From positions 1 to 64,000 of the forward strand of contig JABDMW010000038.1 of the NCBI GenBank assembly GCA_013001295.1: a stretch of 64,000 nt of DNA. Reading direction: 5' to 3'. The stretch comes from Hyphomonadaceae bacterium (GTDB lineage Bacteria > Pseudomonadota > Alphaproteobacteria > Caulobacterales > Maricaulaceae). The notes under the pieces are model-generated. The model was not told the DNA's origin. It worked only from the letters and a program-made list of their open reading frames with translations, and did not search any database. Positions 24,539 to 32,974 of the stretch are shown here, one piece after another (the stretch's first letter is position 1; every line of letters starts with the position of its first letter). The position numbers were made by a program, and so were the translations under genes.

Positions 24539-25123
24539 TTATCGATACTTTGCGTTTTTTTGCGCGATGAGCACACTGATGGTGTAGGATTTTTTGGCAT
24601 TCATATTCGCCATAATCAATCCTGCGGCGTTACTATTCATTTCGCGTAAAAAGCCTGCGGCGAATGCGGGGTCCATGGAATCGAAAATTGTCGCCGCTTG
24701 CTTGGGTTTCATCGTCTGATACATGGCCACCAAATGCGCCAGATCCTCATTGGCGCCGGCTTTGAGGGTCGCGATCTTTTTATCGAGCTCTGCATTCGCA
24801 GATTCTATTCCAGTCAGTTGCACTTTTAAGGTCTTTTCAAGCTCTTGGAGTGCTGCTTGACGTTCGTTCATTTCCGTCGTTCTCAGTTCAAGGCGTGCGC
24901 TATCCGCCATCAAGATGTCATGGATGTCGCTGCTCACACATATGTCGTTGCTCCCGCTTTCTTGCGTTTGCATACCATTTGCCTCACTTTGGACGGCTTC
25001 CAACTCATGATCTGCGGGGAGTTGGTCATCAGTTGACGATATGTCCGTCGATACAGCGTAAGCCCGGCTAAATACCAACAAAGCAAAGGTAAGGCTTATG
25101 ATCGATAGAGCCCGGTTTCTCAT
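24539..25123 (-). CDS. motE: MotE-like flagellar chaperone (MgtE_N-type)
   Basis: 194 residues. A signal peptide (MRNRALSIISLTFALLVFSRAYA) is followed by a coiled coil (about 75-125, LRTTEMNERQAALQELEKTL) and a C-terminal MgtE_N-type helical domain (AMYQTMKPKQAATIFDSMDP, then GFLREMNSNAAGLIMANM). This architecture matches MotE of rhizobia, a periplasmic chaperone for MotC that supports stator function, and related FlbB-type proteins. It overlaps the stop of the DUF6468-type gene by four bases and is the last gene of a fliL-DUF6468-motE operon. The exported 610-residue protein after motA could be its partner. Confidence 0.8.
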   Translation of the reverse strand: MRNRALSIISLTFALLVFSRAYAVSTDISSTDDQLPADHELEAVQSEANGMQTQESGSNDICVSSDIHDILMADSARLELRTTEMNERQAALQELEKTLKVQLTGIESANAELDKKIATLKAGANEDLAHLVAMYQTMKPKQAATIFDSMDPAFAAGFLREMNSNAAGLIMANMNAKKSYTISVLIAQKNAKYR

Positions 25124-25659
25124 AACGAAACAACAGAGAATATGTCGAGTTTTTGCTCACGGGCTTCATCGAGAGAGGTCACGTTTTCAGTTGTTTGAAT
25201 ATCGACTGTCCGTTTTACCCGCTCTACATATGACTCGACATCACTGACAGCAGTTAACAAGCTCGCCGCTGTGAACTGCGCTTTTTCAACGGCGGTCGTG
25301 AGCTCTTCTTCTATTTGTGTCCCTATTCGTTCGTGCTGGGCCATTGCGGCATCCGTACTGTTGGCAAGTTCGGCAATAAGCGCATCGATTTTTGGCGCTG
25401 CTGATTCAGCCTTTGCCAGAAGATGCCGCAAAGTTGTAACTGTTTCCAAAGTTGTGCTTTGAGCATCTTTTGCAGCTTTATTTGTCTGGGTAATTGCATC
25501 GGTCAACGACACGATTGACGCGCCAACGCCGGTTTTCAGGCTTTGTAGTTTTTTAAGGCGGCGATTGAGCATGCCGCAATAAAGGCAGGCTAATCCCGAT
25601 ATCAGGATAAGCGTTAGGTCTTGCAGAAGGTCGGTATCTATCATTGTCAAATCTATCAT
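25120..25659 (-). CDS. DUF6468-type membrane/coiled-coil flagellar protein
   Basis: 179 residues. One N-terminal membrane segment (about 12-30, LQDLTLILISGLACLYCGML) is followed by a basic stretch (NRRLKKLQSLK) and a long amphipathic coiled coil to the C-terminus. Proteins of this type are found between fliL/fliM and motE in alphaproteobacterial flagellar loci. Their molecular role is not defined. It is coupled to fliL by a TAATG overlap and to the motE-like gene by a four-base overlap, so the three products are probably made together at the motor. Confidence 0.75.
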   Translation of the reverse strand: MIDLTMIDTDLLQDLTLILISGLACLYCGMLNRRLKKLQSLKTGVGASIVSLTDAITQTNKAAKDAQSTTLETVTTLRHLLAKAESAAPKIDALIAELANSTDAAMAQHERIGTQIEEELTTAVEKAQFTAASLLTAVSDVESYVERVKRTVDIQTTENVTSLDEAREQKLDIFSVVSL

Positions 25660-26183
25660 TATCGCACCAAAAAATCAGTTATTAAAACGCCTTGTATTGC
25701 ATCCGTCCCAATCACCAGTTGGGCGCGGCGCAAAAGTTGTTTTCGTAGTTGAACCATAAAAGTGACATCTTCGATCTGTTCTGTTCGGAGTGATCTGAGA
25801 TATCCTGTAAATGCATCACGCAGTACCGGGTCGGAGGGATCGATATACAAGTCCTCGCTGTCAATTGCTTCGAGGGTGATTCCAATCTTCAGCATCCGGT
25901 CCAAACTAGCTAATGTTAAAGCTATGTCGTCGAGTTTTACGTAGATGAGTTCGTCCTTTGACGGGAACACGCCCTCCAAAGGATCCGGTGCGTGTTCGGC
26001 CTCCGCATATTCTGCGACAGGTGCCGGGGCCCGGTTGGGTAACATATAAACTGTACCAAACGATGCCGCTCCCAATGCAACTGCAATCGCCATTTGAGAA
26101 ATAAACCCCGGGCCCGTTTTTCCAGGCTCGGGTGCAGTGTCATCTGCCGCCGATTTGACCTTTTTATCTTTCTTTTTTGCCAT
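25659..26183 (-). CDS. fliL: Flagellar basal body-associated protein FliL
   Basis: 174 residues. A short Lys-rich cytoplasmic tail precedes one membrane helix (about 28-47, ISQMAIAVALGAASFGTVYM) and a periplasmic FliL domain (YVKLDDIALTLASLDRMLKI, DPVLRDAFTGYLRSLRTEQI, and the C-terminal QGVLITDFLVR). FliL surrounds the stator units and supports torque. It is the first gene of the leftward fliL-DUF6468-motE operon, divergent from fliF across about 150 bp. A second FliL-family protein is encoded at 43363, so this flagellum seems to use two. Confidence 0.88.
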   Translation of the reverse strand: MAKKKDKKVKSAADDTAPEPGKTGPGFISQMAIAVALGAASFGTVYMLPNRAPAPVAEYAEAEHAPDPLEGVFPSKDELIYVKLDDIALTLASLDRMLKIGITLEAIDSEDLYIDPSDPVLRDAFTGYLRSLRTEQIEDVTFMVQLRKQLLRRAQLVIGTDAIQGVLITDFLVR

Positions 26184-26335
26184 ACTAGCACAATATCCTA
26201 AAACATCATCACCACTGATGCGTGTAAAAAAATATTACACTATTAAGTAAACGCTCTGTTAATGATTTGTATAATAATAATTTACCCTCAATGGTAGTAT
26301 TTAACTGCGATTGAAAAAACGATTGTAGGATGCAA

Positions 26336-27886
26336 ATGTTGAAGATATGGCAGGCGATGCCCGTGCAAAAGCGCGTGGCCACAGTACTTAGTGTAGTTGC
26401 GACAATTGCAGCGATGTACGTCCTGGTCAGCGTGACTCTCAAACCGAAACTGGACTTACTTTATGCTGGACTCGATCCGGCTGCGGCGGGTGAAGTCATT
26501 GCGCAACTCGACGCTGTTGGTGCTGTTTATGAGGTCCGAGGCAACGCCATTTATACCGAGATCGGACGACGGGACTCCTTACGACTTGAATTGGCGCGTG
26601 AAGGCTTACCCCGGCAAAGTGTTGTCGGATATGAAGTTTTTGACGATGTGAACAGTTTCGCCATGACATCTGAAATGTTTGATACGGCCTATTGGCGCGC
26701 AAAAGAAGGTGAGCTTGCCCGCACATTGTTGGCCTGGCCCACAATTAAAACGGCTCGTGTACATCTGGGAACGCGCAAGAGCTCGGGATTTTCTCGCAAT
26801 GCGGGCGCCCAATCCGCATCGGTGACTGTATCGACTGCAGCTGGCGTATCACCAAAACAAGCCAAAGCTATTCAATATCTTACAGCACTTGCAGTTTCCG
26901 GACTTGAACCGGACGATGTTGCTGTGATCGATACTGTAAAAGGCCTGGTCGCTGGGCCCGGCATGGAACCCAACGCGTCAGAGGTCGGGACAGGTGAGAT
27001 TGAACGGGCTGCCAACATAAAACGTGATTTGCTGAGCATGCTGGAAGCCCGTGTCGGCCTTGGGAATGCGCGTGTAAATGTTTCTCTCGACATTGACCGA
27101 CAGCATGAAACAACGGCTGAACGATCATTTGACCCGGATTCCCGCGTCGTCAAATCGCAAACCTCGAGTGAAATAACCGATACAAGTACCGGATCCGACG
27201 GAGCAGTGACCGTTGCCAGCAATCTACCCGAAGGGGCAGCCGGTGGCGGCGATCGGACAGCTGATCGAAACGAATCCAGTGAAACTGTGACCTACGAGAT
27301 TTCGGAGCTTGTTAAAAACACAGAAAAACTACCCGGAGCCATCACACGCATGACCGTAGCTGTCCTGGTCAATGATGCGATCAGTTTCGGCGATGATGGT
27401 GAAGTCATCCGCGAGCCGCGAACCGAACAGGAATTGCAGGCCTTACAGGACCTTGTGTCTATGGCAGCTGGCCTGAATACGGAACGTGGCGACCAGTTAA
27501 CTGTCAAAAACCTATCCTTTGATGTGCCGGTTGCTGCAGATGCCGTGGCCAAACCGAGCCTTCTGGATACATTTTTGCAGCGATACCTCTGGGCCATGGT
27601 GCAATCGGTTATTCTGGCCGTTGTTGTTCTGATCCTGGGCCTTTTTGTTGTCCGGCCTCTTTTACGACCGCAATCTGGCGAACAGGAGCTGGGGCTGCTT
27701 CCAATGAGTCTCGACACGGAAGGAAACTCCATGGGCTTGCCGGCCGGTGGGCCTGCAGGGCACTTGGCAGCTCCGGAGCCTACAGATCCAATTGAAGTTT
27801 TGAAAGCAATGGCGTCCGAGAAGCCTGAAGATGCTGCGGATATTCTATCGAAATGGCTCGGTCAAGAAGAGCAGGTGGCCAACTGA
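26336..27886 (+). CDS. fliF: Flagellar MS-ring protein FliF
   Basis: 516 residues, normal length. Membrane helix 1 (about 19-40, VATVLSVVATIAAMYVLVSV) is followed by the periplasmic ring-building domain (YAGLDPAAAGEVIAQLDAVG, ARVHLGTRKSSGF), a second helix (about 423-445, MVQSVILAVVVLILGLFVV), and a C-terminal FliG-binding tail ending in ILSKWLGQEEQVAN. The ATG at 26336 is five bases after AGGA, whereas the ATG at 26330 overlaps that site. It is the first gene of fliF-fliH-fliN-fliP-fliG, with all junctions overlapping. Confidence 0.96.
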   Translation: MLKIWQAMPVQKRVATVLSVVATIAAMYVLVSVTLKPKLDLLYAGLDPAAAGEVIAQLDAVGAVYEVRGNAIYTEIGRRDSLRLELAREGLPRQSVVGYEVFDDVNSFAMTSEMFDTAYWRAKEGELARTLLAWPTIKTARVHLGTRKSSGFSRNAGAQSASVTVSTAAGVSPKQAKAIQYLTALAVSGLEPDDVAVIDTVKGLVAGPGMEPNASEVGTGEIERAANIKRDLLSMLEARVGLGNARVNVSLDIDRQHETTAERSFDPDSRVVKSQTSSEITDTSTGSDGAVTVASNLPEGAAGGGDRTADRNESSETVTYEISELVKNTEKLPGAITRMTVAVLVNDAISFGDDGEVIREPRTEQELQALQDLVSMAAGLNTERGDQLTVKNLSFDVPVAADAVAKPSLLDTFLQRYLWAMVQSVILAVVVLILGLFVVRPLLRPQSGEQELGLLPMSLDTEGNSMGLPAGGPAGHLAAPEPTDPIEVLKAMASEKPEDAADILSKWLGQEEQVAN

Positions 27887-28602
27887 TGTCCGCGTCTCAG
27901 TTTAAAAAAATCGAGCGAGTTGCCGAAGCTGCGCCTGACCAAATAGACAGCATTATTGAAGATGCCACACTCAATGGATCGCTTGTGACGCCCAGTGTTT
28001 CGCTGTTTCATCGCTTGCCGAAAATAACTCAAAAATCCGAATACCTTACCGATGCAGCGTATAAACCATCAAATGGCCAAATATCAGACGATATCGAGGG
28101 GACCAGCTATGAAGATGGATTGCGAGATGGTCGGAAAGAAGCGTCATTGGTCTATTTGGATACGATCAAATTATTAGAAACATCTCTGCAATCACTCAAC
28201 GACCAATATCAGTTGATTAGGTCGGAAATTGAAATGAGCCACTTCAAAGCCGTTGCGACGACACTGAAAGCTATTCTACCACAATTGGCAGAGCGTAGCG
28301 CGGTCAGTCAAATTCAGGCACTTGTAAAAGACCTCTGCTCTGGATCGATTGATGTCAGTATTCGGCTACACATCAATCCAGGCCAGGTTGACCAAATCAA
28401 TATGCTTGTAAACAGCGACCAAGAGAGGGAAAGCCTCGTCAAAATCATCCCGGATCACAAGATCGATCTAGGCAATATTCGATGTGACTGGGAGGGTGGC
28501 GGTGTGGAAATTGACACGAATTCTGTCGTCCAGCAGTGCCTCGCTATCCTTGACTCCGCACTGGTTAATGAAATCCAAAACGAAGGGCAAGACCATGGTT
28601 AA
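27886..28602 (+). CDS. fliH: FliH-like flagellar export regulator
   Basis: 238 residues, weakly conserved as is normal for FliH, the stator-like partner of the FliI ATPase. It is acidic and helical. EGTSYEDGLRDGRKEASLVY near residue 78 resembles the GxxxG-containing helix of FliH, and the C-terminal half has the V-ATPase E-subunit-like pattern (LKDLCSGSIDVSIRLHINPG, then IRCDWEGGGVEI). The ATG overlaps the fliF stop (TGATG). The assignment rests on position between fliF and fliN together with these features. Confidence 0.75.
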   Translation: MSASQFKKIERVAEAAPDQIDSIIEDATLNGSLVTPSVSLFHRLPKITQKSEYLTDAAYKPSNGQISDDIEGTSYEDGLRDGRKEASLVYLDTIKLLETSLQSLNDQYQLIRSEIEMSHFKAVATTLKAILPQLAERSAVSQIQALVKDLCSGSIDVSIRLHINPGQVDQINMLVNSDQERESLVKIIPDHKIDLGNIRCDWEGGGVEIDTNSVVQQCLAILDSALVNEIQNEGQDHG

Positions 28603-28936
28603 AGCTGCAGAGAAAACCACCAAAAAAGATAAGGATATCCCGGTCACAGAGCGACGGGAAACCAATGACGGGAATACCTATAAACGTTCGATTTATGCCC
28701 TGAATGTCCCCGTCAAAGTTGTTATCGGCACCGCTCGTCCAACGATTGCCGAGCTTCTGAAGTTAAAGAGAGATTCCTTGGTGAAATTGGATAGCAAGAT
28801 TGAAGATCCGGTTGATTTGTGCATCAACAATCGTGTCATCGCTCGCGGTGAATTGATCGAAACCGATCCTGCAACGGGTGAGATCGGCGTTCGTTTGACA
28901 GAGATCGTAGATATTTCCGAAGACATGCTGCAGTGA
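28595..28936 (+). CDS. fliN: Flagellar motor switch protein FliN
   Basis: 113 residues. A Lys-rich N-terminus is followed by the SpoA/FliMN_C domain (about 35-110: ALNVPVKVVIGTARPTIAEL, LVKLDSKIEDPVDLCINNRV, IARGELIETDPATGEIGVRL). FliN forms the lower C-ring and holds FliH-FliI. The start ATG lies 8 bp inside the fliH gene, and its stop overlaps the fliP start. The short form without a long N-terminal extension is common in alphaproteobacteria. Confidence 0.93.
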   Translation: MVKAAEKTTKKDKDIPVTERRETNDGNTYKRSIYALNVPVKVVIGTARPTIAELLKLKRDSLVKLDSKIEDPVDLCINNRVIARGELIETDPATGEIGVRLTEIVDISEDMLQ

Positions 28937-29733
28937 CGTTTATGAACGCCCGTTCATTTCAAATTCTGGTGCGTACCTTTGCCGCAGTCATCGTTTTGTT
29001 CGGGCTGGGAATAGCGGGTATTGATGCAGTTGCGCAAGTTCCATCCGGCGATGACACAGCTGGTCTCTTGGAGCAATTGAGCGGGGCAGATGGTACGCCA
29101 TTCAGTGCCGAGATCATCAAACTTTTTATTATCGTCACAGTGTTAAGCCTTTCCCCGGGTATTGCAATGATGATCACATGTTTACCGTTTATGGTGATCG
29201 TTTTTTCGTTTTTACGACAGGCGATCGGACTGCAGCAATCGCCGCCGAATATGATGATCATGGCATTGGCGATGTTTTTGACATTCTTTGTTATGGAGCC
29301 GGTTTTCACCGATGCCTGGGATAATGGTCTGACCCCGTTCATGGATGGTGAAATTACTGAAACGCAGGCAGTGGAACGCACTTTGGCGCCCTTTAAAGTG
29401 TTTATGCAATCTCGCGTAGAGCCTGAAACCACACAACGGCTGGCCGCCACAATGCCGGAGCGGGGTTTTAATCTGGAAGGGGAGACACCGTTTACGCTTC
29501 TGGTGACGGCTTTTATGTTGTCTGAAATCAAACACGCTTTTCAAATAGGGTTCGTCATTTTTCTTCCCTTCTTGATCATCGACCTCATAGTCGCGTCGAT
29601 ACTGATGGCGATGGGGATGATGATGGTGCCACCTGCGGTCGTTTCTCTCCCCTTTAAACTGGCGTTTTTTGTCATGGCCGACGGCTGGATGAAGATTACT
29701 GAAGCACTTTTACAAGGATATGGTGGCGTATGA
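28933..29733 (+). CDS. fliP: Flagellar export gate protein FliP
   Basis: 266 residues. A cleavable signal sequence (ending near VDAVAQ, about residue 35) is followed by the conserved FliP core: LSLSPGIAMMITCLPFMVIV near residues 75-94, FFVMEPVFTDAWDNGLTPFM, and the C-terminal hairpin FLPFLIIDLIVASILMAMGM. FliP forms the five-subunit export pore with FliQ and FliR, which are encoded at 52-55 kb. The start is GTG 28933 (GTGA overlap with fliN) or ATG 28942. I keep the former for coupling. Confidence 0.95.
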   Translation: MTFMNARSFQILVRTFAAVIVLFGLGIAGIDAVAQVPSGDDTAGLLEQLSGADGTPFSAEIIKLFIIVTVLSLSPGIAMMITCLPFMVIVFSFLRQAIGLQQSPPNMMIMALAMFLTFFVMEPVFTDAWDNGLTPFMDGEITETQAVERTLAPFKVFMQSRVEPETTQRLAATMPERGFNLEGETPFTLLVTAFMLSEIKHAFQIGFVIFLPFLIIDLIVASILMAMGMMMVPPAVVSLPFKLAFFVMADGWMKITEALLQGYGGV

Positions 29734-30818
29734 CGACCCGAGCAAACACCGCAATGCCGAGCATTGAATTGTCGGTCCCACAGACTTCGCCGATGAGCAC
29801 ACTAAGTCATCCGGAAAAAGCTGCGATCGTAATAGCGCTACTGGGCGTCGATAGCGCGGGTCCGATTGTCGAGAAAATGAATGATATGCATTTGCGCCGT
29901 TTCGTTAATACGCTGGGCGACATAAACCAAATTCCACGTCGGGAAATGTTAAGTGCAGTTGCCGATTTTTTATCCGATCTCAAAGCTCAAAGTGGTGGAT
30001 TTAAAGGTGGCGCGGACACGGCGCGTCAACTTGCCGAAAATCTATTTGAGACAGAGAGGGCCGCGAATTTATTTGATGATTTACCGGCCGTCGTCGTCAG
30101 AACGAATGATAGTCAAAGTGATGTGTGGAGTAGTTTTAGTCAAAAAAAGACTGCGCAGATAGTCAGTTATTTATCCAAGCAGAGAAACGAATTTGTTGCC
30201 ATTGTGTTGGCGCAAATGTCTACGGATAAGGCGGGTGAAGTCCTTTCTGAACTTCCTGAAGAAATGAGCGTGGTCTGCATTGATAAATTGTCACGCAAAC
30301 AAGAAATCGATCCAAGAACCCTTTCAGCGATTTCCGCGGTGATCAAGGCCGAGTTTTTGGAAATAAGTCAGGTTGATGAAGGCAGCAAAGCCGTTTCTCT
30401 GGTCAGTGAAATTTTGAGTATCGTTCCGAAAGACCGGCGCGAAGCTGTGCTCAATCATTTGAAAAAAACAGACCCCGACCAGGCCAAGAAGATCGAACAG
30501 GGTATGATGACATTCGAAGATTTTCCGGATCGGCTCCCCAGTACAGCAATTCCGATTATTTTCCGTGACTTTGATCAGGAGATGCTCATCAAGGCTTTAA
30601 AAGCCGGACAGGATTTGGAGCCGAAAACAACCGAATTTATGTTTGCGAACATATCCCAGAGAATGGCCGAACAATATAAAGAGCAAGTCGAAGAGCTTGC
30701 CGATTTGCCTCAGAAAGAGGCAGACGGCGCCATCACAGCAATTATGGGGTTTGTCAGTAAGCTCGAGAAAGAGGGCCGGATCACTTTGATCAAACCAAAA
30801 CCGGCGGACGTGGACTAG
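29730..30818 (+). CDS. fliG: Flagellar motor switch protein FliG
   Basis: 362 residues with three armadillo-like parts: the FliF-binding N-terminal domain (LSHPEKAAIVIALLGVDSAG), the middle domain (FVAIVLAQMSTDKAGEVLSE), and the torque-generating C-terminal domain (about 255-350, FDQEMLIKALKAGQDLEPKT, with charged residues along the ridge helix). FliG connects the MS ring to the stators. It sits unusually behind fliP rather than directly after fliF. The ATGA overlap with fliP indicates translational coupling. It ends 7 bp from the convergent flgI stop. Confidence 0.95.
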   Translation: MTTRANTAMPSIELSVPQTSPMSTLSHPEKAAIVIALLGVDSAGPIVEKMNDMHLRRFVNTLGDINQIPRREMLSAVADFLSDLKAQSGGFKGGADTARQLAENLFETERAANLFDDLPAVVVRTNDSQSDVWSSFSQKKTAQIVSYLSKQRNEFVAIVLAQMSTDKAGEVLSELPEEMSVVCIDKLSRKQEIDPRTLSAISAVIKAEFLEISQVDEGSKAVSLVSEILSIVPKDRREAVLNHLKKTDPDQAKKIEQGMMTFEDFPDRLPSTAIPIIFRDFDQEMLIKALKAGQDLEPKTTEFMFANISQRMAEQYKEQVEELADLPQKEADGAITAIMGFVSKLEKEGRITLIKPKPADVD

Positions 30819-30825
30819 TCTAAAA

Positions 30826-31950
30826 TTATTGGAGGACGAGTTCGGCGTGAAGTGCGCCTGCTGTTTTCATTGTTTTCAAAATATCGATCATTTCCCGCGG
30901 CGAGACGCCCAATGCGTTCAGCCCTGCAACAAGATCCGGCAATGTCACATTGCTCTCAACCAAGGCAATATTTCCCGGTTCGCCGTCTTGCACCTCAACA
31001 TTGGTTCGGGGCAGGATAATACTTTGACCGCCGCCAAATGGGTTGGGTTGAGAGACCACAGGGGCCTCCGCGATTTTTATCGATAAGTTACCTTGCGCAA
31101 TTGCCACTGATGATACTTTGACGTTTTGACCCAGGACGATTGTACCGGAGCGCTGGTCAATCACGACACGTGCTTTCTGGGCGGGAACAAGATCAATATT
31201 TTCGATCTTGCTGATCAGACGAGCAGGCGATTGAGAAACGCTGGAAAGATTTAGTTCGACAGTGCCCGAATCCAGCAGTTCGGCAATTTTACTTCCCATC
31301 GCAGTATTGATTGCCGTTTCGATCCGCTCAGCGGTCGTGAAATCCGGCGAGCGTAGCGCCAACCGTATACTTTTCATTTTTCCAAATTCGAAATTCACTT
31401 CGCGCTCTATTCGGGCGCCGTTTGGAATGGTTCCGGCAGTCGGGACGCCTTGTTTAATTGATGCGGCGTCTCCTTCGGCTTCAAAACCACTGATCAGAAC
31501 GCTGCCCTGGGCTACGCCATATACTTCACCGTCCGCGGCATTCAAGGGCGTCATAACGAGAGTGCCGCCCGAGAGGCTTTTCGCGTCGCCGATGGAGGAT
31601 ACATTAACGTCGATCCGTGAGCCCGAGCGTGAGAATGGGGGAAGTGTTGCGGTAACCAGAACTGCAGCGACATTGTTGGGTCTAAAGTCGCTGCCTTGAA
31701 TATTCACGCCCAACCGTTCTAACAAGTTGGAGAGAGCTTCTTCTGTGTATGGCGAGTTGCGGATCGTATCGCCGCTACCGTCCAATCCGATGACCAGTCC
31801 ATATCCAACAAGGTCATTACCGCGAACGCCTTCGACATCGACAAGGTCCTTAATCTTTACTTCCGCGGTCGCCGTCCCGAGGAGACCGAAAAACAGTCCA
31901 AAAAATACGAAGCATATCTGAAGGCAATACTTGCCAAATTTCATCATCAT
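30826..31950 (-). CDS. flgI: Flagellar P-ring protein FlgI
   Basis: 374 residues. A signal peptide (ICFVFFGLFFGLLGTATAE) is followed by the mature P-ring protein, beginning VKIKDLVDVEGVRGNDLVGY and ending in LPDLVAGLNALGVSPREMID. FlgI polymerises in the periplasm around the rod, with FlgA as chaperone. I start at the ATG at 31950. A TTG at 31965 would overlap flgL by 11 bases, and the AT-rich upstream stretch gives no clear ribosome site for either. It is the last gene of a leftward flgE-flgK-flgL-flgI group. Confidence 0.95.
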   Translation of the reverse strand: MMMKFGKYCLQICFVFFGLFFGLLGTATAEVKIKDLVDVEGVRGNDLVGYGLVIGLDGSGDTIRNSPYTEEALSNLLERLGVNIQGSDFRPNNVAAVLVTATLPPFSRSGSRIDVNVSSIGDAKSLSGGTLVMTPLNAADGEVYGVAQGSVLISGFEAEGDAASIKQGVPTAGTIPNGARIEREVNFEFGKMKSIRLALRSPDFTTAERIETAINTAMGSKIAELLDSGTVELNLSSVSQSPARLISKIENIDLVPAQKARVVIDQRSGTIVLGQNVKVSSVAIAQGNLSIKIAEAPVVSQPNPFGGGQSIILPRTNVEVQDGEPGNIALVESNVTLPDLVAGLNALGVSPREMIDILKTMKTAGALHAELVLQ

Positions 31951-31954
31951 TGAA

Positions 31955-32965
31955 TTACCGTACAAAGTTAGTGAGTGTGAGGCTCGCTAAACGCGACGTG
32001 ATCACATAGGAGGCTTCCAGTTGGACTTGCAGTTGTTGCAATTCGGCGGCGGCCTCAAACTGATCACGTCCAATGATCGCCTGATAGGCCGCGGTAAGGG
32101 TTAGGTTTTCGAACTGATCGCGCGCATTGGCCTTGTCGATCGTTTCAGAATATACGCCCATGTCACCTTGCATTGCAATTAAACCAGCCACACCGTCGGC
32201 GGTTGAGGTGATCCCGTTTTGGTAAATTTCCATGAACCCTGGGGAATCGGATGGAAATCCGCTGTCTGCAGCTGTTGCTATAACGGCCAAACCGCGAAGA
32301 GCGTCCTTTATGACCTGATTGTCTCCGCGAATATCAACTTGAATAACACTACCATCACTGAGTCGAAGCGGTGGCGCCGCATTGGTTCCGCCGAGATATT
32401 GCGTGGTTTGAAAGCCGCCGAGCGGGTCGTCAAAATAGTTATCAAGCGCAGCATCAATTGTTGCGGGTGTTGTATTTGCTGTCATGATGGCGCGAATGTC
32501 TGAGAGCAAAGCATCCGCACCAGCAAAGGGTGCCGTGTCCGTTGCATCGCCGGATAACAAATTGCGACTGCCGTGCTTACTGCTCAGTGCCGTCATCGCG
32601 CTGCGCAGGCTGGCTTCGGCCTCATTTGAAACAGAGGTTATGAGGTCGGCATTGTCGGAATTCACTGCAATTAATGCTTTTGTATCTAAGCCATTGATTG
32701 CGTTCCGAGAGCCGTCCAGGGCCTGCGTGATCAGCTCTAGCCGTGTTCCGGATAATGAATTTAAGCGCTGGTTTTGTTCGATATCATTGAGGGCCTTTTG
32801 CATCAGGTGCGCGCCGCCCACATTGCCGCCTGTGACTTTGGTGATGTCATCGTGCAGCCCGGTCACCGCCTCATTTGAAACCGTTTGTAACCGTGCTTTT
32901 AGAGATGCTGTTATTCTTGTTTGCCGACTGTATGTCAAAAGATCTGGAAAACCTGTTAATTGCAT
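31955..32965 (-). CDS. flgL: Hook-filament junction protein FlgL
   Basis: 336 residues of the flagellin-like FlgL family. The N-terminal D0/D1 helices (TYSRQTRITASLKARLQTVS, then EAVTGLHDDITKVTGGNVGG) are matched by a C-terminal helix (AELQQLQVQLEASYVITSRL). FlgL joins FlgK to the flagellin filament. A strong AGGAGGAGG site lies directly before the ATG and overlaps the end of flgK, so the two are co-translated. It is shorter and more divergent than enteric FlgL, as is usual in this class. Confidence 0.88.
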   Translation of the reverse strand: MQLTGFPDLLTYSRQTRITASLKARLQTVSNEAVTGLHDDITKVTGGNVGGAHLMQKALNDIEQNQRLNSLSGTRLELITQALDGSRNAINGLDTKALIAVNSDNADLITSVSNEAEASLRSAMTALSSKHGSRNLLSGDATDTAPFAGADALLSDIRAIMTANTTPATIDAALDNYFDDPLGGFQTTQYLGGTNAAPPLRLSDGSVIQVDIRGDNQVIKDALRGLAVIATAADSGFPSDSPGFMEIYQNGITSTADGVAGLIAMQGDMGVYSETIDKANARDQFENLTLTAAYQAIIGRDQFEAAAELQQLQVQLEASYVITSRLASLTLTNFVR

Positions 32966-32974
32966 TTCCTCCTC

